Shown: positions 1-25,884 of the stretch, one piece after another
Layout of the letters: every line of letters starts with the position of its first letter
Position numbering within the stretch: position 1 is the first letter of the stretch
NCBI GenBank assembly: GCA_003260075.1
Contig: QLIY01000396.1
Location: 1-64,000 of the forward strand
Reading direction: 5' to 3'
Source: Phallusia mammillata
Lineage: Eukaryota > Chordata > Ascidiacea > Phlebobranchia > Ascidiidae
DNA length: 64,000 nucleotides
Made by a program: the position numbers and the translations under genes
Notes under the pieces: generated by a model
What the model saw: only the letters and a program-made list of their open reading frames with translations
What the model was told of the DNA's origin: nothing
Databases searched by the model: none

Positions 1-517
1 AATAAACAATTTTTTGTCACTGTATCTTCAGGCAGTATTTCGTTTTTGGGGGGACTTATTGCTTGGTACTTCGTCAACGAGCTACCCGGTTCAGTTAACT
101 GTTGTCAGCATGCAAATGTCCACTGCATGACATGACCATTATTTTAGTAAACATCCGATACACTTTAAATATTTTTGGTTATTGCATCAATCGGTGTTTC
201 GATGAACTTATTTGTTAAATGTGGTTGTTGTAATTATTATGTTACTGGTTTATATGCAACAACTACATTTAGCCGAAAACTACGTCTGCATGAGTTTGCA
301 AAAATTTTTTGACATTTTAACCAGTGCTGGTGTCACAGAAACCTTAAAATGTACACAAACAAATTTAGGTTGTTTTGTTTGTTGGAGAATATAGTAAAAA
401 CAGGATATTTTAGCTTTTAAGAAAGAAACGCATGAAGTGTGAACTACCAGTTTAAAATAAGTTATGCCACGATATCTATGAATTTGGCGCGCTAATCAAC
501 TTTTGAGTCTCTGAGAA

Positions 518-800
518 TTCTATTCTCTGACTACAGAAAAAAAATGTATGCGCCGACTGAACGTAAAAAGGGGGGGGGGTCAAGAAATGTTTTAACCTAA
601 GAATCAAATGCAGCAAGTCACAGAAAACCACAATAAATATGCGAATTCTGAAGCTGGAATATAATGTGTGATTACATTACCAACGCACTAAGAATTTGTC
701 AAAGCCAAAATTTACAATAAAACAATCCACAACGGGGGGGGGGTAATTCTATTCTCTGACTACAGAAAAAAAAATTATGCGCCGACTGAACGTAAAAAAG
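518..800. repeat. Chimeric block bounded by two poly-G tracts
   Basis: Poly-G runs lie at 570-579 and 734-743. The piece between them (580-733) is nearly identical to 1614-1767. The sequence just before the first run (518-569) is repeated just after the second (744-800). The order is therefore X, poly-G, Y copied from 1 kb downstream, poly-G, X again. This looks like a misassembled insert rather than a biological repeat. Confidence 0.8.
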
Positions 801-2271
801 TAAAATTTAAGCAGCGTAGGTTTAACGCATTGTTTCATAAAAATTGTTTTCATTAAAATGGTACCTTCATTGTAAGCTAAAAGCAACTTTGAGTAACTAC
901 TAACTTCTTGCTGTTTTGTTACAAACGGAAATATGAGATACGCAACATGATTGGTATACCTACTGAAGCGATGCATCATCCAAGCATCAAAATGTCACTA
1001 TTTTAGAGTGGAAATATTCTACTATCCTTGCCTTATACATTAGCATTTTATGAATCTGATGACCAAAACTAACGCATCAATTATTATCAATTACTGTCCA
1101 AAAGTACATTGTGTGCATTGTGCAGAACCTTTTTAAAACCACATGGAATACTGGTTGATTGACCACAGATTAAATATGGGTGATTGATGGACAGCAATGC
1201 ATTTCTGTGTGTAATCATGATAATACACTGAACCTGAAGTTGGGGAATTTCTACTTTAATCCTGGTCAACAACGCATGAAGGTAAGAGTTTCTTTTGTCA
1301 GTTATAAATTCATAACTTGCTTATTATCCAGAATTTGTGGATGAATGAGTCACAAACCAAACAGGACATAAATATGCTTCTAGAACTGATGATTAAATAA
1401 AATTGGCTAAATGTGGTAAGGACAAAATAAGAAAAGCAATCTTGAAGACATGGTCAGAAACACCTAAATTTCAGGTAAATTGGCTCTTGTATTTTTTAGG
1501 AAAGAAAAATGTGCCTACATGTATAAATAAACACTTTTGCTTTTTTATTAGGCTTTACATCTGTCAGCCTTTTTGCTGTAAAAGCTTAACTCTTTCTGAC
1601 AGTTGTAATTGGCCAAGAAATGTTTTAACCTAAGAATCAAATGCAGCAAGTTACAGAAAACCACAATAAATATGCGAATTCTGAAGCTGGATTATAATGT
1701 GTGATTACATTACCAACACACTAAGAATTTGTCAAAGCCAAAATTTACAATAAAACAATCCACAACAATAAACATCAGTTGAAAAGCAGTCATCAGCTTG
1801 CTACAGATAAGATCTAATCAGAAAAGTTGTGGTTTGGCTTTAATCAACTCATCATCTGTGGCCTGCTGTTTGAAGACAGCAGACGATCATGGATGACTTG
1901 CGGTTATAGTGAAATTATTTTTATCACCTTTTTGTACACGGTTATGATTTTTATTCATGATGGGAAGGCTGATACAAGTCTTGTTAATCTTGCGTTGCTT
2001 TATGGCTTGTTGTGTAACTAAACACCCCATGACCACTCCAACATGGTTTAAGAGAAGTGATGTGAAATTCTTATCATTTCTATTTTACTCCACAATTCAT
2101 CTTTGCATTTTTTAATGCAGTTATATCGTTTCCAAACGCCGATGTATTGTATAACTAAACTGCGCACTGCCCAACTAAATTTACAAAACGAACAGATGTT
2201 GGTGCTACCAAGATTGCGAACACCATTTCTTTTGTAAGCCGGTTCTATCACAAAAGTCACATTCTTCAGCT

Positions 2272-2398
2272 GGTTCTGTTACAACAATTCCATTGACAGT
2301 AACCGGTTCCCTGATCTCATAAAATTTCGTAGACGGTTCTGTTACAAAAATTCCATTGACAGTAACCGGTTCCCTTATCTCATAAAATTTCGTTAGAC
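2272..2398. repeat. Two-copy 63-bp tandem repeat
   Basis: Two adjacent units of about 63 bp start with GGTTCTGTTACAA and contain CATTGACAGTAACCGGTTCC. They differ at a few positions. A partial third start follows with another GGTTCT and several ACCGGTT-like motifs. It may be the inside of a decayed transposable element; no clear ends are visible. Confidence 0.75.
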
Positions 2399-3026
2399 GG
2401 TTCTACAGAACCGGTACGAACCGGCTAAATCCCACCACTGGTTTTCGGCCACCGAACGGTGGAACATTTTTTGAATACGCCTAAAATCAAGGAGCGTTTC
2501 AACAGACGGATTGAAGCAGTTTATATCAAGGAAACAAATTTGTGGTACCTGAACAAAATGCATTTACTGTATACCCGAATTTACTGTATACCTTTGGCTA
2601 CTAATTCTGTTACGACGAAAAATTGTCATTAAAAGGTCGCACGCCAAAAAAAACGACGGACTGCGAGCAACAAGCACCAACGAAAAAGCTTCCAATGCAC
2701 TTAAAAATAAGGAACAGGCACAGTTAAATAGTAATGTTCAAACACAAAACATAATGTGTATAAAACTAGTGTAGCGCCAATGGTATACAAATACTGCTGG
2801 CTTAAAACGGATTGGCATAGCGAATGTGTATCATAAAAATCCCACACAATGTAAGGTGAATACATGATTGGTCGTCTACTGCGTGTAGTAACAAATACAA
2901 AAAGTGCACTTCTGTTTAACATAGGATTAAATGCAACAATAAGCTTAGCAGTTTGGCTAGCGGTTCATCAGTGTGGCTTTAAATACTGCTTGCAGAGCAT
3001 AATAGGAAGCATTAAGGCAGTTGTGA

Positions 3027-16433
<13,407 letters not shown>

Positions 16434-17113
16434 GTTGCAAAATGGGATAATCTTTGAAGGCCAGAGTTGGATACACCTACCATTCACAAAACCAATGTGC
16501 CATGTCAGCTGTCACCAGTGCACTGTTCACAAAATTTGTTTTCATTGGCGATGAGGCATGTTATCTAAATTAACGTAACTCTTAGACGTTCCATTATCAA
16601 CAAGCGTAGGTTTTATAATAAAACATGTTGCAATCTAGGTGATTTTATACAACATTTAGAAAATGGAATGTTATCGTGGACAAATGTGTACGGTCAAAAC
16701 AATATTAAACGAATTCTATTGCATAAATACGATTTAGTGAATACGGTTATTGTACCAGAAGGTGTTTGGTCAAAGCATATATAACATAAAATTATCCAAT
16801 AAGTGGAACTTACTTATTGCATTGTAACTTTAGCTTTTGTGCACCTTTTAATGCTTTTTACTAATGTTAAAATTGGATTTGTTTTAAAAATAAATATTCA
16901 ACGTTTTTATAAACAAAGCTATGCAACAAGACATGAATAAACCAAAACTTGATGTTATTTTTGTAATCCTAATATCCTATGAGAGGACCGATTTTGTCAA
17001 ACAATGCATGTTCTGTGTTTTGATATTTCAAGTTAGTTGCATAATCATAAGCAGTTTAGTTTCTCACGTTTGGGGATTCAGGTAGCCAGTTAGTGCTATT
17101 TTACAACGCAACA
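16434..17113. promoter_or_regulatory. Head-to-head intergenic interval, kinesin / PAM16
   Basis: The 680 bp between the kinesin start (minus) and the PAM16 start (plus) must contain both promoters and 5' UTRs. It is AT-rich, with no clear TATA box or CpG-rich core that I can point to. A shared bidirectional promoter is inferred from arrangement only. Confidence 0.5.
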
Positions 17114-19067
17114 ATGGTAAGTTGACAAAAATTTTCATACGCTCAGTTTTCCGACAGTTAGCCTTTTAAGCATTTTTTTTTTAATAAACATTTTGTTACA
17201 GGCGAATAATCTGGTGAAGGTGATAATGGCTGGAATGCAGGTCGTCGGTCGGGCATTTACTCGGGCGGTACGCAAAGAATTTAACGGTGCGTTATCTTTT
17301 TTGTGTTACATAAAGCTTTTATTAATTGCAACAATTAGTTTACTCTAGTCTGCAGAGTATGGCAGCTGCAAAATTTTTTGCACGCCAATTTTTGGGGTTT
17401 GCACGCGTAAATTTTGCACCAAAGGCGTCTAATTGGGCTGTGTTGACCTCTTTTACTTGATTTGCGCCTGCTGAAATTGGTCTTGCACGTGAACTTACGG
17501 GTCGTGCAGGCGGGACATATAGGTCCTGCACGCGCGAGATCTTGTCGGGAAACTTCAGGATAGTGGGGTACTGAATACCACATGATACTGCAGGGTATTC
17601 CACTTAGAATACTGCATGGTGTCTGAAATGTGAGAATACGAGCTCCAACAAGGCTAAATTTCATTTCCAGATTCTAGTATTGTTTTAATTGCAAACCCTC
17701 ACCCAACCCGCATAGCTCTAACCGCCAGCACCTTCAACAGTGTACAAAATTATAATTTTCATGAAAGCGTATTCAAGTCCTTAGTCCTTTACAACTTCCT
17801 GGCCTGTGATAACATGTGGTATCATACGGTATTTAGTACCACTGGTAAACTTAGGTTTATGTCCTCCATATAAAAATTAACTTGAATACTGTGTATAGGG
17901 CAAAAATCTAGTAGTCTTTTTGTTTAATCTCAGCAAGCAAACAGGCAGCTGAGAGGGCAGGAGGGGGAGCTCAGGGAGCAAAGTCTGCATCTTCATCCAG
18001 TCTGTTTGGAATGACTTTGGACGAAGCAAAACAAATTTTAAATGTATCGGACCCAGCAAATGCTGAGCAAGTTTTAAAGGTAGCTAAACATAAGCTTGTG
18101 GCGTTCTTCTTAAAATTCTATGCTTGTGTTGATGATTTGGGTAACTGTAAAACATTTTTTTTTATTCTGTATAGCCCCTAAACACCCGGGTGGCCACTTT
18201 GAAAATCATTGCTGCGCCAAACAGTTGGCTGGTAAAAAAATTTTAGTGGACATATGCAGTTTCGTGATGTTTATCCCTTGCACCCTATTTTTCATCACAT
18301 AAATCATTGTGCCTACAATTTAACCATCACCATATGTCATTCTTCTCTTGATGGCTAACTTTAATGTGTGTATGACTATGTGCTATGGATTGGTGCAGCA
18401 GCTTTAATCAGATGGTTCATGTTAAGCTTAAGCTTTGGCTCAGAGAATATGTTGTGTGTGTTCACCTAATTTGATGGTAATGAACGGGGGGGGGGGTGAC
18501 TCAGAGAATATGTTGTGTGTGTTCACCTAATTTGATGGTAATGAACGCTATGAAATTAGACCAAATGTAAAATAACAATATTCATAATAGAGTGGACTGT
18601 ATTATCATGTGGTCTTCAGAAACTACTGCACCTAAGTATATAAAACTCAAATCATAAACAAGCAATCATTGTAGAACAAGGCATATCTATCTTAGTACAA
18701 GGCATATGCTATCTTAGAACAAGGGATAAGCTTTCTTTGCCTTGGCACAATTCGTTCCATCATGTGTTGCACTGCTATGACTTGATTTTGTGGAATGATA
18801 CCAATAGGTTTAAAACAAACATGAACAACTTGTTTTACAGAACTATGAACACCTGATGAAGGCAAATGAAAAGTTAACAGGTGGATCGTTTTATTTGCAA
18901 TCCAAGGTAAAAAAATCAACAGATAAGTGCAATAACTTGTGTACAGTTCTTTAATTTCAAACACTTTTCAGGTATATCGTGCGAAGGAACGAATAGATTC
19001 TGAAATGGGCAGTGACGCAAGTTCAAATAGTGCAAATGAAGCTAAAAAGGAATCAATCGAGACGTGA
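17114..19067 (+). CDS. PAM16: PAM16/Magmas, mitochondrial import motor subunit TIM16
   Basis: Five exons (17114-17116, 17202-17286, 17934-18079, 18841-18906, 18972-19067) give 131 aa with all phases closing. Exon 1 carries only the start codon. The N-terminus (MANNLVKVIMAGMQVVGRAF) is the hydrophobic matrix-targeting and membrane-associated segment. A J-like domain covers about residues 55-110, with MTLDEAKQILNV, NYEHLMKANE and GGSFYLQSKVYRAKERID, the hallmark of the family. It lacks the HPD tripeptide of true J-proteins, as PAM16 does, consistent with its known role of holding and restraining PAM18 in the TIM23-associated mtHsp70 motor at the inner membrane. The length is close to the usual 125 aa. 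It ends 217 bp from the convergent FUT8 stop. Confidence 0.95.
18433..18547. repeat. Duplicated block around poly-G 18486-18496
   Basis: About 50 bp containing CTCAGAGAATATGTTGTGTG are present on both sides of an 11-G run in PAM16 intron 3. The copies are essentially identical. This is the same artefact pattern as elsewhere in the window. Confidence 0.8.
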
Positions 19068-19284
19068 CGAAAATTTGTGTGGATGTTATTTAAAAATTCA
19101 AGCTTGCTCAGCCCCAAGTGGTAAAAATGTCTTCGGTATTTATCTTAGTCCGTATGTTTCATTTTTCCGCACTTTTCTCTTCGATGATTTTGCCGACAAT
19201 ACAATTTACTGTTTGCCTTGCAATACAGAAAAGCTTATTGCACGTAGAAATTTGATGGCTTATTCTCCATAGTGCAAGGAAACA

Positions 19285-22200
19285 TCACGTTTTTGTGTTG
19301 ACTGTGTTCAATACAACGCTTGCTTTATACGAAGGAAACAGCCCAACCTGACCTGTTCTTGAATTTTTACCCAAAGAATACCCGTCCCAGTGGTTCCCTT
19401 TCAAACCAATCAAGTCGCCGACTTTCATTTCCAGCTCGTTGGCGCCGCCCTTGTGGTCTCTTTCGGCTCTCACATAACGCCCTGCCGAGAAATAGTAAAC
19501 GTCGTCCAGAGAGTGGAAGCGTCTGAAGGCGTCTGGCCGCTCTGTTATCATTAACTCGTGAACAACCCGACATACCTAAAATATGAGAAAAATAAATAAA
19601 TGTTGTTTTAGTTGTGGGCTATTCCGTAGATTTATTTCATACGTTTTTCTTGTACTGCGTGTTTGCTCCTCCCGTTTTATAGAGAAAGTGTGGTTGAAAC
19701 ATTTTTTTCAAATTTACATATGGTATTAAGGGGTATCTGGGTTTATGGCCGCTGATTATGTATTGAGTAAACCACAGGCCTGACCAATTTTTATACACAG
19801 GAAGTTCGGTTGGCTTTTTTGGAGGGTTCGGTTCCGGTTTAAAAAAATTGTTTAATTTCCATCGATCATCAACACGGTCTAATCAAACTCTAACACAACT
19901 TTGACTGTGCACTGCGCGAAACCTTTAAATTTGTTTACTAACACGCTTCTTAGCTATCATGTCACGTACTATTCCGAGCGCTGTTTCGAAAACAAAATCA
20001 CAAAAAATAGGGTTTCGGCTCAAATCGGTTCTCGGGTTTAGTTCCGGTTCCTTACAGGTTTTACGTCTTAGGTACAAGACTGACTATGCACATACAACAA
20101 AGCAGTCAAAACAGAACGGGAAAAACAGTTAAGTTTTCGAACTTTAACACTTACGTTGGATGAAAATGTACAAACGACGTAATCACATCGGGATAAAATC
20201 AAAATATCTGTTAAAATTCCAATCAAGCCCGCTTCGTTTCGAGTGCTGATAGAGGTTCCTTCAAAGACTCTGTATTCTGGGTATCTGTACAAAACAAAAG
20301 TAAATCGAAATTCAGAACATTTTACACGGCCAGGCACATAATTCTAATGACAATTTCTAAATGAACCAATATTTTGATGATGAGATCCAAAAGTGTTTCT
20401 CAACCATTTTATGTTTTAAACGTTTTTGCTTTAAATACACATTTGCAGTCTCCATGAAAAGTAAAATGCGGAAGACAGCACTTATAGGAAGTTTCGTAGG
20501 TTATTGTTGCAAGTTTCTTGATAACGCGGTCGAGGCTCCAGCAAACCTTTCTTGTTCTTTAATGATCAAAACATGTAAACGAGGGCGAAAGATTAGCCTG
20601 GTTTTAATGTGCCTAGTTTTTTTTTTTTTTTTAAAAAAAACGGAACACACACAGCGAGATTATAATTTAAGCTCTTACGTGTTTCTTGCCTCTTGGGCCA
20701 CGCCTAAGTCGTCGCTTGCGATGAACATAGGTCGTTGCGTCTTCGCATTATCATTTTTCATCATACTTTGTACGTCGAACCAGGCCTCAGCATGGAACAT
20801 GTATTCCTTCAACGAGTGGAACGAAGCTTCAGCCGCTAACTTGTCGGTACGTCGGATGTGTAAACTGTTTTGGAAGAACAGATTGGTTGCAGGATAAACG
20901 TTGACAGAGAAAAACAGTATTTTACGTCCGCCGAAAAATGTAGTTTGAAACCCGGAAGACAGAAAACTCTATTGTTACCTCTTTCACTAATCACCATTAG
21001 TAATACTTTTCTGTTTTTGAAAATTTACGGCGATAAGTCAAATTGTAGCCTAGCAGGGATTTTATAGTTTTAGACAATTAACTGAACACCCTTCTTAACA
21101 TTTTTCGTCAACCTCGTGAAGTTTAAATTTTCGGTAGACTTTATTCAGCAGATAATTCTGTAGTTCCTATCAGCAAAATATGCTTTCCATTTGCTTTGTA
21201 CTTGGATGATGAAGGGACAGGGTACATATCACCATTTGTTTCAGAGGAGTTATTGTTTGCAACAAAAGTGAATGGGGTGAAAAAAGAATGGCCGACATGC
21301 AACTCATTCTGTTTTTGGTCCGTCTACCTAGTAAAATTAAAAAAAAAAACTTTCAAGAAATTGCTTTACTCACCCAACAATGGGTTGCGAAAAATCGACG
21401 CGTGACATTGGTGATGTAACTTGTTCTAGAATGTCATTGCGCATGCGCACTGCGTAACGGACGTAGCAACCCGTCCACCAGACATCAGCTTCTTCATACA
21501 ATTTTTCCGCTTCAGTCACTAGATCGGCTGGAATGCTTGGAGGTGCGGATGGACCAGGAAAAGCGTAGACATCGCTGTGAGTGAATCTTATTACCTTGCT
21601 GTTGCTCTTTAGTGACGATGCTGGTAAAATATGAAAAATAAAATTAGAAAAAGTGAGAATTTGCCAAGGGACGGGATTGAGAAGAGTTCATTTCTCTTAG
21701 TAAAGCAAAATATGAGACAGTAAAACTTTTTTTGCCAATCAATTTTTAAAATTTGCATTCTGCTTATAATATGAGTGCTACACTACTATACCCACTGATT
21801 TAAAAGCTCGAGCTCAAACAAAATCAGTTCGAAATTTGAAATGCTAAATTGGAAACTTACGCGACCAAGTTTCGGCGTCGCCAAAGTTTACTGGGCCGTC
21901 GCAAGATTCGCTCAAAGGCAGGAATACGTGGTCGTATTGAGTCTTGTAGTTAGGAATATACCTCGAGCCGGCGTTTCCGATTCTTGCCACTCTGCCAAGC
22001 CCGTGTGCGGCGAGCAGACACTCTACCACGTGGTGCAGCACAGAGCCGAACCCGCTAGGGGGCAGCACGCAATAAAGAAAGCGGTCGCACGACGGTGGAT
22101 TCTGGAACAGAAAATAAATGATTTCAATCACACAAATTAACTGTTTTGGGGTATTGCGGTTTAACATAACTTTACGGTGGGGGGATTAGGCCTTTCATTT

Positions 22201-24638
22201 TAGGGCAAAGGGTGGGTAGAATAAAAAAGATTCAAAACCATCGGGTTAAAAATAAATACAGTTTGCTTTTGAACTTTGATTGCAGAAATGCTGCAAAATA
22301 GTTTTTTAGAGCATCCTTCAGTGCAAACCCATTTTACGAAAAAAATACATACAAAATGTTTGGCAAACATCAGACAATACACAATCTTCTGCTGCAACAT
22401 AGCCTTGTGGTAATTTTGTATGGTACGTTAGACCCGAAAGGATAGTATATCGAATTGCCACCTACTTCCCATTCAATGGCAACGTAGCGTAAAAGGTTTG
22501 TCATTTTGCGCCACAACAATAACAGGCGAGGTACTGATAATTGACGAGTCTTTTGTACCTGTAGTGCTTTTATTCTCTGCAATGCTCTTTCAGTTAATAT
22601 CCTGGAAGCATTTTTCTTGAATGAAGTTGACTGAGCCCAAAGTGATTCCACATCGGCAACCGCAGACCTGAAAATAATGAAACTGCTTAATTAGCTTGCA
22701 CAAAAAAACACGGTCTATTTCTGCAATAATGTCTAAAAATACTGTGCAAACCATGCGATGTATCTATGTCACAGGATAACATAAAGGGTTGGTGCAATGT
22801 TGTTAAACTTTGAAATTGAGGCCTTGTCCAAAACTTGGCTATGTTTTCTTCATTATTATTATTTTTTTATTGGTATTACATTCTTTGGCAGCTGGCTTAA
22901 AACACACCTGTACAGTTTGGTTTAGCTTGTAGGAATTTGTCATTTTTTCAGGTTATTTGCTGGGCGTGTGCAAATAAGGCTTGAAAAATACCGGAGTAAA
23001 TTGTTCATACAGAGTCTGTTGTCACTAAGAAATGGTTACCTTTTTTGCTCACGAAAACGCTTGATGGTTTCGTCAAACTCTTCGCTTGAAGACGAACGTT
23101 TGAGTTTCTCCAATTGCGAATCGACAAACCAACCGATTTCGTCAATATCCCGATGAAAAACTCTCAATGTTTTTTCTAGTTGTTCGTCCCACAGACTCTG
23201 TGGCTTGACAGCATTCAACTCTCTCGTTAAATTTTCCTGCTGTCGCTTAACAAGCCCTGCAAAACGAAAAAAACATTCTTGCAACAGAGCCTTAGCTAAA
23301 ACATAGATATTGGTGAAAAACATATATGGGTGCAATCTCTACATTTAGGATACGGTTAAATAACCTAATTGTACCATGGTAAATAATCCCAGTCACAGTA
23401 CTTACGATATAGTGTTGCATAGGATTTAATACAGTTAATATCAAATATTGCGATAAACTCTAGTTACACACAGTCTGCAAAATGCAGATTTAACCGTTTA
23501 TGTGGATAAGACGACCAACGTTTAGCAAACGAATTTTTAAGGTTGTTTAAGATGTTTTGGACGTCAAATAGCTTTGCGATTCAGATAAAAGTAGTGTTTT
23601 ACCATTTTTTGTCACAGGTGGCGGGACTGCAAAAATGATTTGTTCCACGTCTTTGTCTTTTTTGCCTTCTACACTGAAACAAAACAGGTTTGTGTATAAC
23701 AGTTAATGTGTAAAAAAGGTTTCTTGTGTGTTAAGAATATGAAAGCAGTCTAAACATACCATCTAATGTTTGCATATGCGGTATATAAACGGCATTTACC
23801 ACTTTCCTTTACTCAAATTTCTACCATTGTATGCAAAGTAATTTCCCACGCCGATTGTAAAGAATAAATGGTTGATGTCCTGTTTTTCAGTTATAAGAAC
23901 AGATCCTTACACGAAAGGCGAGCGACAACCTGCCTTAAAGTACAGACTGGTTGAAAAGCTCGGTCTTTTTATTAACGCCCACTATCGCCTGATTTTTTGC
24001 ACATACTTTTACTGTTGGTTTGGACTGACTGAGACTTTAGGAGGTTTTTCGCAGCGTTTGCGGCCTGTCGCTCTGTCAGCACGTTTTGATACTTCACGGG
24101 TCACGTTTTTTTGTGGTGTTTTCAATACTGTTTTCATTGGAGTAATGGTGAAACATACGGATATAACTAAAATATTCCATACCCGGTGCTAGAATATATT
24201 TGAAAAGCTTGTTACAAGTATTTGTGGGTTCATACAAAACGATCAGTAACTGTCATGATGATGCATGAGTATAATGAATTGTGTAATATCCTGCAATAAT
24301 TACTCAGCAGTCAGCACTATACCGAAAGCGGGTGTCAACTGGAAATTCACCACGTTGGCCTTGAAACCTTGTAATGTTTAATTGGCATATCCGACCGAAT
24401 TATTTGAATAATAATCCCTGTAAATTATTTTATCTGTCTCCTATGACATTACATCATGCTTTGAATCCAACTACTAATCTCGTTTTGGACGTTATCCTTC
24501 CGTTACATTAATTTTATGAAAGCATTTAAACACGACTTACATTTCTCTTGGATTTTTTAGAAACATCAGCAAAGCGATGTGATACGACACGACCAAACAT
24601 CCAATCAGCAGCACACGAAAGCGATATATGCCAGCCAT
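19285..24638 (-). CDS. FUT8: Alpha-1,6-fucosyltransferase (FUT8), Golgi type II enzyme
   Basis: Nine exons (24638-24541, 23673-23603, 23256-23040, 22667-22559, 22101-21861, 21620-21374, 20864-20679, 20284-20155, 19575-19285) close in phase to give 529 aa, slightly shorter than the vertebrate enzyme (about 575). Residues 9-27 form a type II signal anchor. A helical stem follows in exon 3. The GT23 catalytic part includes LHIRRTDK (about residue 328), FIASDD, STRNEAGL and CTFSSNVCRV. The C-terminus is the FUT8-specific SH3 domain (GDLIGLKGNHWDGYS, GLFPSYK). The family transfers fucose from GDP-fucose to the innermost GlcNAc of N-glycans in the Golgi. No lesion is seen. It ends convergent with PAM16. 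Confidence 0.95.
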
Positions 24639-24787
24639 TTCTTACTCTTACTTAACTTAAAAGGCGTTCATCTGCAATGCAGTATATTTGATTCGCCAAT
24701 TAGTCTATACATACCGTGTTAAAAGAGGCCTTACACTCTGCAACATAGTAGAAACAGTAGTAATGGATGGGCAACTGTAGACGCCGT

Positions 24788-24796
24788 CTATATATA
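24788..24796 (-). promoter_or_regulatory. Possible TATA box for FUT8
   Basis: On the minus strand GGTATATATAGACGG lies about 150 bp upstream of the FUT8 start codon. Spacing and sequence fit a TATA element with a 5' UTR of roughly 120 nt. This is a motif match only. Confidence 0.35.
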
Positions 24797-25398
24797 CCTG
24801 TTTCATTTCTGACTACTTTGGTGGAAAACACCGATATGTTTCTGTTATGTATCTGTTTTCACCTTTTTGTTTAAAATACGTCGCTTTTGTGTTCGTAAAC
24901 AATTCAGTTTCCAATATGGGCTGCCTACTTGCCTAACGAACATTCAGACTGTCGCACATGCAAAGTTGACCACCCACACAACCTTAGCTCTGTCTGTAAC
25001 TATGTTCGGAAGACAATAGAGCTAAACCAGGTTAACTTGAGTCGAAGCTATCGACTTCTTAAGTTTCTCCTGTGAACACTTTGAAAAGGAAAGCTAAGTA
25101 GAATGTTACACGCCTTTTTGTTGACCAGCCCACATCAAGTGTAAAATTCTCAACCAATCTTCCATTGCTGGACCTGAAAGGGATTGTCACCCTGAAACAC
25201 GACGCTCTTTTCGTGCCATGACGCTACTTCCTTAGGCATGTTTGTGTGGTACAACGAAAACAGTAACAAAATCAGTGATTTCAAGCTTGCCTTATGTTAC
25301 GCGTCGGTTATAACGCGAAAAAATGCGTTTTTTATCCTGCTTATGCCAAGAATTTTTTATAGAGTTCGGAAGCAAAATTTAACCCATATATCCTAGGA

Positions 25399-25884
25399 CA
25401 GGGGTGGCCAACCGGTCAAAGCCTAAGAGCCAATTTTTTTACTGTGTTACCACAAAGAGCCGCATTATACACATGGGCACACATGTTCATTTCCTTACAC
25501 ACAGAGACCTGAGCTTAGCTAGATTTATTCTAAAACGCACACCAACATAATAGTGACTTGTAAGTTCATCATAACCCGAAAAACAATGGATTGTTATTTA
25601 TTTTGGAACACGTTGCAATATTGCTGTTGCTTTGTGTCTCATTCGCATTGTACGCAACAATGAGCAATCATTCATTGTTCAACAATTGAATATTTGTCAT
25701 CATAATCAAGCCATTTGCCACATAAGGTTGCAGTTTCAAGGCAAGCAAAATTGTCATAGCTTTACTTCAAATTTAACGATTTCCGTACCAGATCGCCTCA
25801 AACTAACCAAGATATCCGCAGTGGCCCCAAACTTACAACCTAAGAGCCGCATGCGGCTCGCGAGCCGCGGGTTGGCCACCCCTG
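25399..25884. mobile_element. hAT-type MITE with palindromic target duplication
   Basis: The terminal inverted repeats are CAGGGGTGGCCAACC and GGTTGGCCACCCCTG, perfect over 15 bp. The exact 8-bp target duplication TCCTAGGA (25391-25398 and 25885-25892) is itself a palindrome. The element is 486 bp with no transposase ORF. GAGCCGCATG-type GC-rich subterminal motifs are seen near both ends. Confidence 0.92.

Larger units (their letters stand above)
1..3026. other. Gene-poor left flank
   Basis: I see no coding gene that I can support here. Short ORFs are scattered and show no shared domain or consistent splice frame. The stretch holds a poly-G-bounded chimeric block near 518-800, a 63-bp tandem repeat near 2272-2398, and the putative 3' end region of the minus-strand kinesin gene whose stop codon is at 3027. 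Confidence 0.6.

Noticed and set aside
23872-24192. ORF of 106 aa in FUT8 intron 1, and a minus-strand frame starting MKTVLKTPQKN
   Set aside because: Neither joins FUT8 in phase, and neither has a recognisable domain. The minus-strand frame could be an alternative exon, but the upstream phase does not match.
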